DNA of 64,000 nt from Phylloscopus collybita. Lineage: Eukaryota; Chordata; Aves; Passeriformes; Phylloscopidae. The DNA lies in the NCBI GenBank assembly GCA_027886175.1, contig JAJNNQ010000004.1:14461501-14525500 (forward strand), read 5' to 3'. Below the pieces are notes generated by a model that was given only the letters and a program-made list of their open reading frames with translations, was not told where the DNA came from and did no database searches. Both the position numbers and the translations under genes were made by a program. Positions 23,346 through 35,535 of the stretch are shown in pieces. Position 1 is the stretch's first letter, and the number at the start of each line of letters is the position of its first letter.

Positions 23346-26300
23346 GAGGTAGAAAAGCTCTGTTTCATCAAATGGAAAGAGTCTACCAAAGAAATAAAAC
23401 AAATATTTGTATTTTTTCTTGAATTAATGTACCAACATATATGCACAGCTAAATGAAGAAATATATTCAAGAGCTACCAGAGCTGAGTGGCAACATTAGC
23501 AAAAAGAAACTACAACAATCTTGGTATTGTTATTTGTCATTATTTATTTGTTCGTCCAATGATTAAACAGTTTCCAGCCACCAAAAAAAAATTGTACTGC
23601 ACTTCCTATCTGCATTAAATGGCAACCTGCAGTAAGAAGCATGTGAAGCATCATTAAATACCTCCTCCATTGGAAGAAAACCCTAAAGACATATACACTT
23701 GCTTGAGTACTACACCAGGAGACAGCAAAATGCCAATGTCTTGTCCTCTAGCTATATAGGCTACTGGTCTAATACAGCATTCTTCAAGGAAGAATTCTAC
23801 AGAAGTGTTGAAAGTCTATAGCTATTGTACCTAAAGCAAGGAAACAATTTAATCTGTTCAAAATAGATATTTAATTATTACAAAATCCTCTTGATCAAAA
23901 TTTAATTGCAGTGTATTAGCATTTACATAATAGATAACTTTGTTTCACTATGTACAAGAAATGATGCATTTAAGGAAGACATATCATGTCGGTAATGCAC
24001 ACTGACAAAAATGATGCCTCATTCTTGATTAGCAAATTAAACTGAGAAATAATAGATGAACATGGCAGAAGTACTTTGCCTGTACAAAACAAGCTGCTAT
24101 TAAATGAAAACTTGATTTTTAGAAAATTAAAAATCAACAATGTTCCAAATTCCCTCTAGGCCTTTCCACTCTTCTGAAAGATCATAATTAAAAAAAAAAA
24201 AAAAAATCCATTTGAAAAGCTGCCACACAACACCACGGCATCAGTCCTAAAACATGAGATGTCACTGTCAGAAGCTGGGAAACCTAAACAAAAGCCCATT
24301 TCACATATGCTTGGTTCACAAGATCTACAAAACTTTCCTTTTTTCATAATAGATTATTATTACCTACATTTGACTCCATAATACAAAGCATCAAGTCAAG
24401 CTTACATTTTCCCAAAGAAAGAATAAATCCAGAGGGTTATTTATTAACTTTTTATCTTAGTACAGTTTCATACCCCTGATTGGCTACTATCTGTTGAACA
24501 AACAAATTCAGAAACAATTGATACTCTAAGACAGAGATAAACTTTAAGAAAACCAGCAGATTATGGGAAAAATAACTAGGTATGTTTAATATTTTGTTGA
24601 AATCATCATAAAGTAAGCTCATTTCGAAGATGATGTACACTGAGTAAACTGACTTTGATAGAGCTGATTTATTTTTTTTTTTTAATTCATAGGAAACTTG
24701 AAGTAGATATTCATGATGCCTGCCAAGTGCTCATCTCCTAGAAATAGTACACAGCTGTCATTCATTGAAATACAGTCTGTTTTTTTCTATGAGGATCATA
24801 TCTCTCGTACTTAAAATCTTGCAATAAACACTCAGAAAAGATTCATTATTGAACAGAAAGTTTCAAAACTACCTTTAAGAACTTTTAAAATTTGGAAGGT
24901 ATTTTTAGATTTTTCTAAAGGGCATTTCCACAAGTTACCTGACATAAAAAGTAAAATTTCTATGTATGTCTAGCTTTAACCAATCTTAGACTACAATTCT
25001 TTTATATGCAATGAATTTCAGGCTTAAATTAAAGAACGGGAACTTCATCATTGCAATTAATACATATTACTGTCTATACAAATACTGGGGTTCTAATTTC
25101 TCCTAAAATTAGGTATGTGAATCTAAGACACCAACTTTGCACACAAACATACACATCAAATGTCTGGAACGACTGGCACTACTTAAGGAGAACAGCCAGA
25201 CTAATATTAGATGGCACAGCCCTATCAAAGTCAAAGCTGTATGACATCAGCAAACATTCTGCTTGCTAAAATTTAAGACATCTAAACAAAATAATTAAGT
25301 AAAGTTTTTGTACATGATTTAAGTCCTTACAATTCAAGCATTCTTTTTTTTATGATTTTTTTCTTTAGTAGACTGAATCAAATAATCACCAACTAAAAAA
25401 CAAACACATGCAAATCAATTGCCAACAGGGAACAAGAAAACATAACAATCATAACCTCCTCCTCCTCCTTTTGCTTGAGCAGGAACATCCCAGATTGGTA
25501 AGAAAAAAAAAAGGTTTTCTCTAAGTCTTTCAGGTTCACCTCACCACCTGTACTTGGATTTCAAAGAACAGAAAGTTATTACTTCAGTAGAGGTAGATAT
25601 ACAGTTTTCTCATCTTAAGAAATTTTCAAAACACTGTGTTCATACACAGGTTATTTCTTTATCCAAATGCCATAGTGTTACTGAACCTTAAAACATGCCA
25701 AAAAATTACCTATAAGCATTGAAAGCCAAGAAATTCTAGACTATACCCTAGATATCACAGATCTGCTCCTTAGCACCAGTAGAGACCATCTGCGATGATG
25801 AACTTACCTCGTTCAAAGCATCTCTGCATTCGCCAGTAAAAACACGTAGAGAATAAAGTACAGTTTATTTGGTAACTTTAGTTGGAAAATCATTTATTTA
25901 AGAGAACAGTTCTCTATTATTTGGAGAAAAGATAAAGCAAACTTTAGAAAACGTTAACTTGAATCCAAAAAACAGCTTTCAGTTTCTATCTACATTAGAT
26001 TTGAAACTGAACTAAAAAAATTACTGTCACACATGATAATCTCCTAGCAGCATGCAGAAGATGTGAGAGGAGAACAGCTGAGGTTCTAAAATAAATGTCA
26101 ATCACCTGAAATTTTTAGGACTATCTTGAAACTCTGATATTGACTTTCATGCATCAACTTTCAAGAATGGAGAGACAAGCACTCTAATGCTCAAGAATAC
26201 AGATGATGTCTGACAGCTCTTAGCAATGAGGTAAATAAAGTTACACAAACACTTGAAACTGTTATGAGGGGGAAAGAGGAAAAGGGCTAAGAAAAGAAAA

Positions 26301-26879
26301 CAAAGAGCCTCAGAGGAATGGAAGGATTACTATGTGATTAGCATAGTGAAAATGAAAGTGAAAATTAAGCAGATGGGCAAAATTAATCTGAATTGTTCAA
26401 AAGTTAATTTGAAGAATTAATTACATTGGGGTTGCCTGGACAATTTCATTTGGAACTGGGGAAAAGGATATATCACAGTTTAGTGCAGAGATGTTCCAGA
26501 AGTAACATCCTATAAAGTCCATTCCTATAAAAGCAGAAGGGGCTGTAGCCCTCCCCTCCAATCATCACTGCTAAACGTGACATACAGGCTCCAATGGCTG
26601 CACTCACAAACACCAGCTCCAAGCCCTTGGTGTATGCACCTGTTATATTCATATAGGGAGCTATACTGAAAATCTGTTGTTTACTATTCTGTCTGAAATG
26701 TAATAAAATCCGTCTTCAGATCACAGGCAGTGAGAAGTACCCAACCACTTATTATTGCAACTTTAATAAAAAAGTACACAATATATTCTTGTGCTAATTT
26801 TAAAATCTCAGCTAAAAAAAATGTTTATTGAGGGAAGCAAACGTTTGTTTGCCTGGCATTTTTACTAAATACATACCTG
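23346..26879. other. intron 1 segment, unique AT-rich DNA
   Basis: Nothing is recognised beyond short A-tracts (for example 24190-24206) and a CTC-rich triplet run near 25457-25469. No exon is supported. Confidence 0.55.
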
Positions 26880-27245
26880 ACTTTTTGACTCTAAATCCGA
26901 AATACTGTATGCAGATCTGGGCTCCCAAGCACAAGACAGATATGAACACACTGGAGCTAGTCCAGAAAAGGGGTTGGAAAGGCTGGAGCGTATGTTACAT
27001 ACTTGATTAGAAGGAGTAAAAGAGACAACAAGAGGCACAATTAGAAATATAGGAAATTCAACCTAAATACAAGACCAAAAAAAGTGTGATTCAACACTGA
27101 AATGGGTAGTCCAGAAAGGTTGTGGAGTCACAATCCTTGAAGATATTCAAGAACAAGATCCTAAGCAACCTGCTCTAGTTGACTCTTGAATGAGTTGGAC
27201 AATTTCAATTCCCTTTTGAATCTCATCCAGTCTGTAATTCTGCAT
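26880..27245 (+). mobile_element. CR1 LINE 3' end, sense
   Basis: The plus strand encodes KYCMQIWAPKHKTDMNTLELVQKRG, the ORF2 C-terminal text of CR1 (consensus-like EYCVQFWAP...LE.VQRR). A deleted 3' region follows with TGGAGTCACAATCCTTGAAG, CAACCTGCTCTAGTTGACTC and a decayed AGTCTGTAATTCTGC end. It is diverged and noncoding. Confidence 0.8.
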
Positions 27246-28139
27246 TAAGGAATAAATATATCTGTTCCAATTCTTTGTAACTACTGAACTTTCAGTTGTT
27301 AATTTAGCTGAAAACATCAATGAAAAGGTATACAAAGAAAGAATTACACTTTTTTTATTACACTGCAGTGAAGAAAAAACATACTGATGTTTTGTATTTT
27401 CACATATAATTTTATACAGATAGGACACTATTACACAGGTATTAACCAATAAATTATAATGGAGAAGCAAGTCCAAACAATTTCTTAATGCTTTCACTTT
27501 GTTAAGTTTATAGACTCTATATCTTTTAGGTCACATAAGCTGCCTGCTTTAACACAGCAACATTTCCAGTAAACAATGAAATGTTAGTATATAGCAAAAT
27601 TTTGAATATTTAAAACACTTATCTCATATTTTGCAGCTGAATGAAAAGCTCAAATCAAGTTTTTGGTATCCCATTGAAGTCTTGGAGCCTGCTGTAGATC
27701 ATCTCACCTAATAAACTTAAATACATAATAAACTTCTCACACTATTTTCCTACGAATTAAGTTTTATCTTCTTCTCTTACATAGAAGGCAAATAAATGAT
27801 TGCACTGCAAGTAAGGATGTCTTACTCTGATTCTACCTTGAAGCTCTTTACTGAAAGAACTAGATCATAATAAATAGAACATAATACCACCATGGGTCCA
27901 ACACTGGAATAATGGATTTATAAAAAAGTAAGGGGAAAAATTAAAAGTGTTTTAAAATTAAAGGATTTTTCACATTACTGAGAAATAATCTTCAATGAAA
28001 TCTGGAAATGATTCAACACCAGTGCTCTCAGTCCTCATAATGCAATGTGACACATGATGCATGAAACAATGGATGGGTTTGTTAACTTTTAAAGACACAA
28101 GAAAACGCTACAGTTTTTGCAGAAGCAGCAACTGATGGT

Positions 28140-28170
28140 ATTGCCTCTGTTCAGAGGCAATCAGAGGCAA
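28140..28170. repeat. inverted repeat with a tandem copy of one arm
   Basis: ATTGCCTCTG and CAGAGGCAAT are exact reverse complements separated by TT (28140-28161). The right arm TCAGAGGCAA then repeats directly at 28161-28170. It is a compact foldback with a duplicated arm and has no known role. Confidence 0.85.
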
Positions 28171-29847
28171 TTGCTCCTCACTGCCTCCCATCAGCTGTAC
28201 TGCGACAATGCCAAACTAAACCAGAATGCTAGCAGCTCAGCCAAGCCCTATCACACCACTCCTTCAACACACACAACCTGAGAGAGGGAAGCTGTAGTGA
28301 GAGACCTGCCCAACTACAAAATACAGCCCTGTCTACACACAGGTAACTAGGTTAGTGGTAACCTGCATGGCTGTCAGACACAGGCTATGTGGGAAAGAAA
28401 GCACTCCATTAAAATGGACCCCCTTACTCTCTTTGCCTCACAGCAGCAACCTCTGCTGAGGCAGGAAAAAGAGAAAGGAGGAATCTTTACAAGATATATA
28501 GGAGCTACCCTGTGAGGTTACTGAACATTTACATTTTTTCACTAGCCTTTCAAAGAACAAGAATAGCATTAAGAGAAGACTATGAGCCATTAATATTTTG
28601 CAACTCTAAAAGAAATGAAAACTGGAAGAGAATAGTGATGCTCATTCACAAAGGTATTGTGAAACAGGCATTGTGGGAAAGCACCGTAAACTCAGGGACA
28701 TCTGCACCTGTCCCACAGCTCTCCCAAGTGCAGTACTAATTAGTTGTGCACAACACAGGTGTAATCTAATATGCAGTAATTTGGCTGGAAGTTTTTGACT
28801 GGAAGTAGGAGGGGTATTCCAGAACTTCATCCAAAGTAAGTAATGCAAATAGAAATATTGTATAATTGCCAGAAGAAACTGTCAAAAATCTTCAAAGCTT
28901 CAATGAAGGTGTTCAACCAAGTCATTGATGTTGCATAATGCACTCATACACTTGTCTAGCAGCAACTAAAGTCTCTAAATTTTGAAGTTTAAATAAAAAT
29001 TATGCAACCCAAAACTAATTTCCGTCACTCAAACTTAGTTTTCCTTCCTTAGTGCTCCTTCCAAAGTCAATGGAAAAAATGAGACAGCACAGACTGAAGT
29101 CTATGCCTCACAATTTCTGTTTTCTGTACCACAGTCAGCAGTAAAATTCAAATTTTACAAAAAGATATGTATTTCTACTGTGGTACTGTTTTTATTTGAA
29201 AACTGAATTTATATATGCTCTATTTAGCTCCTGACTGCATGATACTCATTACTGTCAGGGGCTCAGGATTACATATAGGGAATGAAGTAGCTGACATGAG
29301 TTTAAAAACAAAACAGGTAGCAAAAACTAGCAGTGTGCTTCCCTCTGTCGAGTATCTTGATATCAATAAACAACTCTCTATAGGTACAGTAGCTATTCTT
29401 TTCATGGAGTTAAAATACAATACAATTACTAACCTTTGCTAGGTTACAAATCAGATGTGGAGCAACATCACCCCGTCATGTATCAGCATATAAATGCTTC
29501 TGACCACCTTAACACACAGGGGTTTTTTAAGGTTCACAGTTACCTTTTAGCTCCATTAGTTTAATTGGCACTACTAGCATAAGTGTTTTATCTTAGTCCA
29601 TTGCAGGTTTTATTGTCTATAACAGTATAAATGCTTCACAGACCACAAAAAATAAATGGAAAGAAAAAATACAATACAGTTATCTGCAATCACTATTTAT
29701 GGCCCTCTTTGGACCCCTGGGCAGATTACAATAAAGTTGCTGTGCAGTGCTTCTCTTACATAATGAATCACACTCTGTAGTCAAACATCCAGGTACAGTA
29801 CATGATTGTATTTGGCACAAAGGAATATGTGCAATAATAAAGAAAAA

Positions 29848-29876
29848 ACAACAACAACAACAACAAAAAAAAAAAA
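29848..29876. repeat. CAA microsatellite passing into an A-run
   Basis: It has about six CAA/ACA units followed by about 12 A. Nothing else is notable. Confidence 0.85.
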
Positions 29877-31900
29877 CCACTGCTGGAGAGATTAGCAAGT
29901 TTTGGAATGGCAAATGCCTTTACTCATGCAACACCTTGATCCTGGTGCCTGAACTGGATCCCAATCCCAGCCACAGAAAAAAAAAAAAAAAAAAATTACA
30001 AAAAAGGTTTAGTCCCTCACACACCTTACTGACCAGGAAATGCATATGCAGACAGTGTATGCAGCGAGGAAAAGACTCCAGAAGGAACACTGTTAAGAGG
30101 GCCTGCATCCTGCATCCAGGTATAAGGGCATGTGCATTTAATTGGATTTCTAATGGTAGAAACACATATGCACAAAAAACTCTTCCTGCAACTGCCACTA
30201 CCTAGCAAAAAAAGAATGGAGGTCCTTGACACCTGAACAAAATCGAAAGAGGCTAGAATCAGCAGAAGAAGGAATGGATTAAAATGTTTTGCTATGTCTA
30301 CCTATCTCAAGGTTTCTATATAGTATTTCTAATAATTATGCTGTAATAACTCCCCGCCTCATCTTCATGCAACGACATGAATACAAACCATTTCTTATAT
30401 TGGTGCTCGCACTGCCTGAAATCAGAGATATTGATACATGATTGACTATTGCTGGTCTAGTCCTCTTGTCAAACCTGATACGTCCTAGTTTCTGGCTTAA
30501 CAGGCAAGAACTTGAAGTACCTTTTGCCATCTGGATAGTTACCAGAACCAGAAACCAGAAATAAAATTAAAAAAGAGGTGGCTGAAATTGTAATACACTT
30601 CTGCAGTCCTGATCCAGAAATTAAAACTACAGAACACATGACCACCCTTCACTTAAGGGATGACTGGCCTGCTTATAGAATGAGACCTCATTTCATAAGT
30701 TCACCCTATAACGAACTTTGCCATGGTGTTTTGGGGGAGGGGGTTGGTATCTGCTAGTTTCATCATCACTTAGGAAACATTTACCTATATATTAAATTAT
30801 ATAGAGGATATACAGAAAATAAACACATCAGTTGGATGACAGAAGATTATGTACTCATTCTGTCAGCAAGACATTTTCACAGGACTTAAAGCAGAGGAGG
30901 TAGTTTCAAATGAGTGGAAATTCACTGATGTATGTGCAATACATACATAACAGAGGGCTTCTGTTACTCCTGCACTTCCATTTTGGAGTATTCCAAACAC
31001 TGGCAATAGTTACACAGCTGCTTCCTTTCGATAAAAGGTTGGAGCATATTTAGTCAATTAAAAGCTATGCAAATGTCTCACACATAACTTCCAGGAATTT
31101 GTTCTGCAAGACAAATTTTTATTATTATTACAAAAAGTATTTATCAAATTATTTACTTAAGTATTTCCTTAATGAAAACAAGCACAAGACTATAAAAATG
31201 TGTAGCATTATCATAAAATGTGAAAGCAAGGAAGGCTTTAAAATTATATTATCCTTATTAAGGTTATATAAATCTCTGTGCCCTGCTGTCCACAGGTGTA
31301 CATGCATATCCCCTACAATCCCTTCTGAAGTAATCAGAGGGCTACATCATGCATTTTACAATAGTTTAATTAGCACACATCTTTTGATTTCCAATAGTAC
31401 ATTACTTAGGTACCAGACAGATGAGTATCAGTTCCAAAACAAGACTTAATAATAACCATCTTTCTAGACAAACAGCAGTGAAAAGGTCTTTTATTCAATC
31501 CTCTGGAGGAGAAGCAAAGTTTAAGGCTCCACCAACTTAATTCTGAAATAGTCTGAACTAAAGGAATAGAAAGTGTTACTCAATCCTTTGGCACCCCTTC
31601 GATTTTTTTTATTTTTTTTTTTTTTCCTATTCATTGAATAACAGCAACTTAAACCATTTCAAATCCATTTTTCCATGCAAAAACCCATCCCATTGTTATT
31701 GTTGCTACACAGCCACGCAAGGAGACAAAACGGGAAAAACCTCTCCTAAATTAACTGTACCCTAGAGAAAACTAGCTACACACCAGCTCAGACTCTGGAC
31801 TCAGCACCACTCCATCCTTCCATGTCTCCCAGTCAACCCCTTCTCCATCCTTACTTTTCTGTGGTTACCTTAGCCTAAGCTAACCAGAACAATAAATAAG

Positions 31901-31926
31901 GAGGAGGGAGGGAGGGAGGGAGGGAG
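31901..31926. repeat. GGGA tandem repeat, potential G-quadruplex
   Basis: Five GGG runs (31906-31924) are separated by single A bases on the plus strand, which is the template strand for PRR16 transcription. Four or more GGG runs with one-base loops is a strong G-quadruplex motif. It lies about 3.1 kb into intron 1. Confidence 0.85.
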
Positions 31927-32623
31927 CGAAGAAAGGAATGTTGCACTTTCTGAGACACAGAAGAGAAACATTTTAACTCTTAAAATGAATTTGTTTCATT
32001 CTGCATGATTTAGTGAGGTGCTTCTAGAGCATATTTGCAACTTCATGGTTTGCCCATCTGGGTTTAACATGCCATCCTCTACCTACCCCACAATTTCCCC
32101 TTTTTAAAAACATTTAAAAAATGTTAAAGAACCAATTAAAAAAAGGTTCAGAACAAAGGGCAGATGAAAATACATTAATGTAACTAAAACATAAGCCATA
32201 TGTTGTAAAACACAGAAGTGCCGTAAAGCCATGCTACTTACTCTTACAGAGCAACAGTTCATTTTGAAGCAACAAAGTGGCATTTCATTTTGACAGTACT
32301 TTGACTATGAAATCTTAAAAATTAAGACTGACAGACAGTCATGAAGCTTATCACAATAATTTAAGTGCTCCATTAAGAATAATCTTAATTTATATTTAAG
32401 GGTAACAAATAAGCAGGCATGAAAAATAAGTGGTTTAAAAATCATGTAAATCACAAAAAACATTACTGTAACATTGTATTTTCTATATCACAACTAAATA
32501 TTACTGGAACTACACAAAAAAGGGCTAAAAAACCTTCATGCCCTACCACCGTATCAGTATTGAAAACTTTTTTAAATAGCAATTTAAAAAATTGAATGCT
32601 GTTTTCAGTATACTATATTACTC

Positions 32624-32626
<3 letters not shown>

Positions 32627-32672
<46 letters not shown>
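32627..32672. repeat. A(46) mononucleotide tract
   Basis: It is an uninterrupted run of 46 A on the plus strand. On its right is a GC-richer patch with GTAGCAGAA repeated twice and a GGGGGCAGGGGGTGGGG stretch. No transcript body lies upstream, so it does not look like a retrocopy tail. Confidence 0.9.
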
Positions 32673-32675
<3 letters not shown>

Positions 32676-34199
32676 GCAGAAGTAGCAGAAAAGGTTGTAG
32701 CACAGCAAGCAGCTGGGCTGCAGCAAACACCCGGGGGCAGGGGGTGGGGAAGGCAGCAACAACATTTAACATTCCCAGAAATACAGAATTTGCAGTGAAA
32801 GTGGAAAGTGTGAACTTATATCCTCTATTTCATCAATTATGACTGGTCCTACAGTAGGGAACCTAAATGAAGCACAGATATATTTCTATGTGTAATACAC
32901 CAAAACTGACAATAGACTAACTTCCTGTAAGCTTTAACAAATAGCCTGTCAATGCTTCCTAACACCTACAAACAACTTGTGAAAGAGACTAATTATTAGC
33001 TTATAATATCACCAATTAACTCACTTTTACATAAAAAGTATTCATTGCAGTTATGTCAAGATTTTTTGAGCAGACTTAGCACATTCTGTAAAGGCAGACA
33101 AACTGAAGGTAATCAGATGACAAACTTCTGCAGACTTTTCAAAATAAATGGCACACAAAGTCTATTTAATACATAATTATAATATTGCACAGGCAGATAT
33201 ATGTGTATGCACTCATATTTGTTGGAGTATCAGAGCTACCATCTTTGTAAGGCATATTTGGTGAAAAGCATTTCTAAAAACCTCATGTGTAGTCAGAAAC
33301 AAGATTTAACTATCCTTTTTTAAAAAATACCTTTATTTTCTCAAAACAGATGCTATTGGCAATTCTTGCACCCTTCAACAGGTACATAGTACTTAACAGA
33401 GTTACAGCTCAATTTCTCTACAAGTTTTCCTATAAAGCAGAGGTAAATCCAGTTCTCTTTTACAGATGCAGTCAACTAGAACGGACAAGTTTGCTTAGAT
33501 AAAACATGCCACAGTAAATGATGATATATGATCTTCACTTAGAGCCATCCATTTGCTCACTAGAAGAAAGCTAGGACTGATTATGTGCGGGGAACGATTT
33601 ACATTCATGGAACAGAACACATTACATCCTTTCCAGGTCCTGAAAATGTGCTTCTGCAGCAACAGAAGCCAGTTTACACTATCAGTCTTAGAAATGTTTG
33701 AAGAGCTGCTCTACAAACATTTTTTATTTCAATTTCAAAATGCCTCAAAAAATTACAAAGCATAGACAGCAGCACATTGAGGAAAAGAGAAATTATGGAT
33801 ATATTAAAAAAAAAAAAAAAAAAAAAAGGAGAAACCTGGAATTGTGGGTGAAAAAGGGGCCTAACAGCTGTGATTAGTGAGCTGTGTGTTTGTGCATCCT
33901 TCAACATTATACAAAGCAGTGGGTGAATTTCAGACTGCCTCAGATGGCAAAAGACTGTTGAAAGAAACTTGTTGACAATGTTGTTAAAATAGAAAACTAA
34001 TATTTGATGGCAAAAAACCCGAAGCTTATTATAAATGTCAAATATAGGATTATAAAGCAATACACAGAGATTCTGGACTTGCATTCCAGTGCATAATCCA
34101 ACCATCTGTCGACCAGTTGTGTAGCAAAATCAAGATAACACGGCAATCTCCAAAAGGACAGCCAAATTCTTTTCCTTGAGCTACTGCATTTCCCTGCTT
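32673..34199. other. intron 1 segment leading to the CpG island
   Basis: It is unique AT-rich sequence with an A(23) run at 33806-33828. Composition changes sharply to GC-rich near 34.2 kb. No exon is recognised. Confidence 0.55.
33806..33828. repeat. A(23) mononucleotide tract
   Basis: It is an uninterrupted A run. The Phe run in the minus-strand open frame that crosses it is an artefact of this tract. Confidence 0.9.
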
Positions 34200-35031
34200 A
34201 TGAACATGCCCGCGGTAATCGCACTCTGCCTGCAGATTAACCTAGAGGAGATGACACCCGCCACCAGGCAAAAGAGAGATCGCAAAGGCAAGCTCGCCAG
34301 ATAGGGCCGATAAGCAGGGCGCTCAGCTCCCGGTGAAGCAGGCTGCAGAGGCTGAAGCAGACTTCGCCGCGCCGGTGCAGCCGCGCCGGCCGCGGAGCCT
34401 TCGCCAAGGGCGGCGGATGCGCGAGGTCCGGGGCGGCTCAGCCCTCAGCGCCAGGGAGATGCGAGCCGGGCCGGTCTTGCTGGCGGCGAGCACGGCGCTG
34501 CACCGCGCAACCGAAAAGTTAAACTCGCTGGAGCGGGAGCGGGCTCGGTCCTGAGTCGTCTCGCACCGCCGGGACGCCGGCGCGGCTTAGCCCGGAACCG
34601 GGCAGCGCTGCGGGTCCCGCAGCTCCCCCGAAAACCTCCCTCGCCCAGTAGGGACCGCTCAGGAGAGGCTCCCCCTGGGAAAAATAAAACTCCGAGGGTT
34701 GCCCTGAGGTGGGAAGTCCCCGAGTAGAACAACCTCGCAGTCGCGAGGAGCACGGAAGATCCCGGGGCGCACGGCACCCGGGACACGGGGCTCCAGCCCA
34801 TTGCGGGCCGCCGGCCAGCGCAAGTGATGCCCAGCCGCCCGCCCTGGCGCACGGCCGGGAGCTGCCCCGTGCCCAGCCTGGACACCAGTTGCTCGACCCG
34901 AGGTGAAGAAGCGGCAAAACGAGCCTGGGGGCGGCAGCAGAGCTCCGGGGGAAGCTAGACCCCGGCCTGCGGGCGATGGGGCGCTTGCCCCATACGGGGC
35001 AGACGGGGGGTCCGCCCGCGCAGCCCCTCAT

Positions 35032-35041
35032 TCTCACCTCC
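35032..35041 (-). other. PRR16: PRR16 exon 1 splice donor (GAG|GTGAGA)
   Basis: On the minus strand the sequence reads AAGGAG then GTGAGA, with the intronic GT at 35037-35036. It is a near-consensus U2 donor that falls after a complete Glu codon, so intron 1 is phase 0. This is where similarity to the known PRR16 protein stops. Confidence 0.88.
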
Positions 35042-35199
35042 TTAAGTTCCTTGGCGACATCTTTGAGGTCCCCCAGGACTAATTCCAAATCCTCCACGAT
35101 GATCTTGATCTGCTCCTTCACCTTGGCTTTGGAGGCTGCCGGCGGCCCCTCGGACGGCGAGGAGGAGGAGGATGCGGTCCCCTTGGACTGGGCGGACAT
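35038..35199 (-). CDS. PRR16: PRR16 (Largen) first coding exon, residues 1-54
   Basis: The minus strand encodes a 54-residue N-terminus starting MSAQSKG, followed by a Ser-rich stretch, EGPPAASKAK, and the helix KVKEQIKIIVEDLELVLGD continuing to KDVAKELKE. From knowledge of the family this matches the N-terminus of proline-rich protein 16 (Largen), a vertebrate protein reported to increase cell size by promoting translation of a subset of mRNAs. Residues about 27-54 form an amphipathic, coiled-coil-like helix. The ATG at 35199 is chosen because an in-frame TGA lies at 35239-35241 with no ATG between, and the ATG has A at -3. The exon ends in GAG followed by GTGAGA, a strong donor in phase 0. 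Reading through the donor gives low-complexity GC-rich peptide, so the longer open frame is not real. The proline-rich remainder of roughly 250 residues is absent from the window and must lie beyond the left edge. Confidence 0.93.
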
Positions 35200-35238
35200 C
35201 CTTTGGGGCAGCCCGGCGCGGCCAGCGGGGCACGCAGG

Positions 35239-35394
35239 TCAGACGAGCGCGGCGGCCGCCGGCCGCCCGGCCCCGTCCCTCCAGCTCCCGGAGCTGCCGC
35301 AGCCGCCGCCGCCGCCCGCCCGCCCGCGCATCCCGCGCCGGGGGCGCCGAGCCGCGCCGCGCTCCGCCGGGCGGCCGCGCTGTGCAGCTGCCAT
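35239..35394 (-). other. possible upstream ORF in PRR16 5' leader, 51 codons
   Basis: On the minus strand an ATG at 35394 opens a 51-codon frame (starts MAAAQRGRP, has a Gly run, ends PAAAALV) that stops with TGA at 35241-35239. A second in-frame ATG lies at 35331. The stop is 39 bases before the PRR16 start codon, and the frame is the same as the main CDS. It would matter only if transcription starts upstream of 35394 or 35331, which the sequence alone does not settle. If it is in the mRNA it could lower translation of PRR16. The peptide is low-complexity Arg/Gly/Ala, so function as a protein is unlikely. Confidence 0.4.
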
Positions 35395-35429
35395 CGGCTC
35401 CCGGAGCGGCACGGGGGCCCGGCTGCAGC

Positions 35430-35535
35430 CCGCCGTGCGCCGCGCCTGCGCCTCGCCCCGCCCGCGCCGCCGCCCGCGCCCGGCCCGCCCCGGCCCGGCT
35501 CGGCCCGGCCCCGGCTCCGGCTCCGGCAGGCAGCG
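35430..35535 (-). promoter_or_regulatory. PRR16: GC-box cluster, likely core promoter of PRR16
   Basis: This is the most GC-dense part of the island. It has repeated CGCCC/CGGCCC units and the simple repeat GGCTCC, giving many SP1-type sites. It lies about 230-340 bases upstream of the ATG, a plausible place for initiation. On the minus (sense) strand it is G-rich with many GGG and GGGG runs separated by short loops, so it could form G-quadruplexes or R-loops. The exact start site cannot be read from sequence. Confidence 0.45.

Larger units (their letters stand above)
27246..32626. other. intron 1 segment, unique AT-rich DNA with small repeats
   Basis: It holds a 10-bp inverted repeat with a duplicated arm (28140-28170), a CAA run with A-tract (29848-29876), an A-run at 29979-29995 and a GGGA repeat (31901-31926). 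Open frames up to 152 codons here cross A-tracts or start at non-ATG codons and are not supported as genes. Confidence 0.55.
1..35037 (-). other. PRR16: PRR16 intron 1 (partial, continues off left edge)
   Basis: It runs leftward from the exon 1 donor. No minus-strand frame resembling the second PRR16 exon (a long proline-rich frame of about 250 residues) occurs anywhere to the left, so the whole stretch is read as intron. It is AT-rich and holds CR1 and LTR repeats and A-tracts, annotated separately. Known PRR16 genes have a very long first intron, which agrees with at least 35 kb here. Confidence 0.82.

Noticed and set aside
29747..30205. 152-codon plus-strand frame with a Gln run
   Set aside because: The Gln and Lys runs come from CAA and A microsatellites, and an overlapping frame exists on the opposite strand. 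No family match was seen.
32627..32672. Poly(A) tract as the tail of a processed pseudogene
   Set aside because: No coding-like sequence or polyadenylation signal precedes it on either strand, and birds lack the L1 machinery that usually makes such copies.
34519..35037. Extension of the PRR16 frame past residue 54
   Set aside because: A consensus donor GTGAGA follows codon 54, similarity to known PRR16 ends there, and the rest is low-complexity intron sequence.
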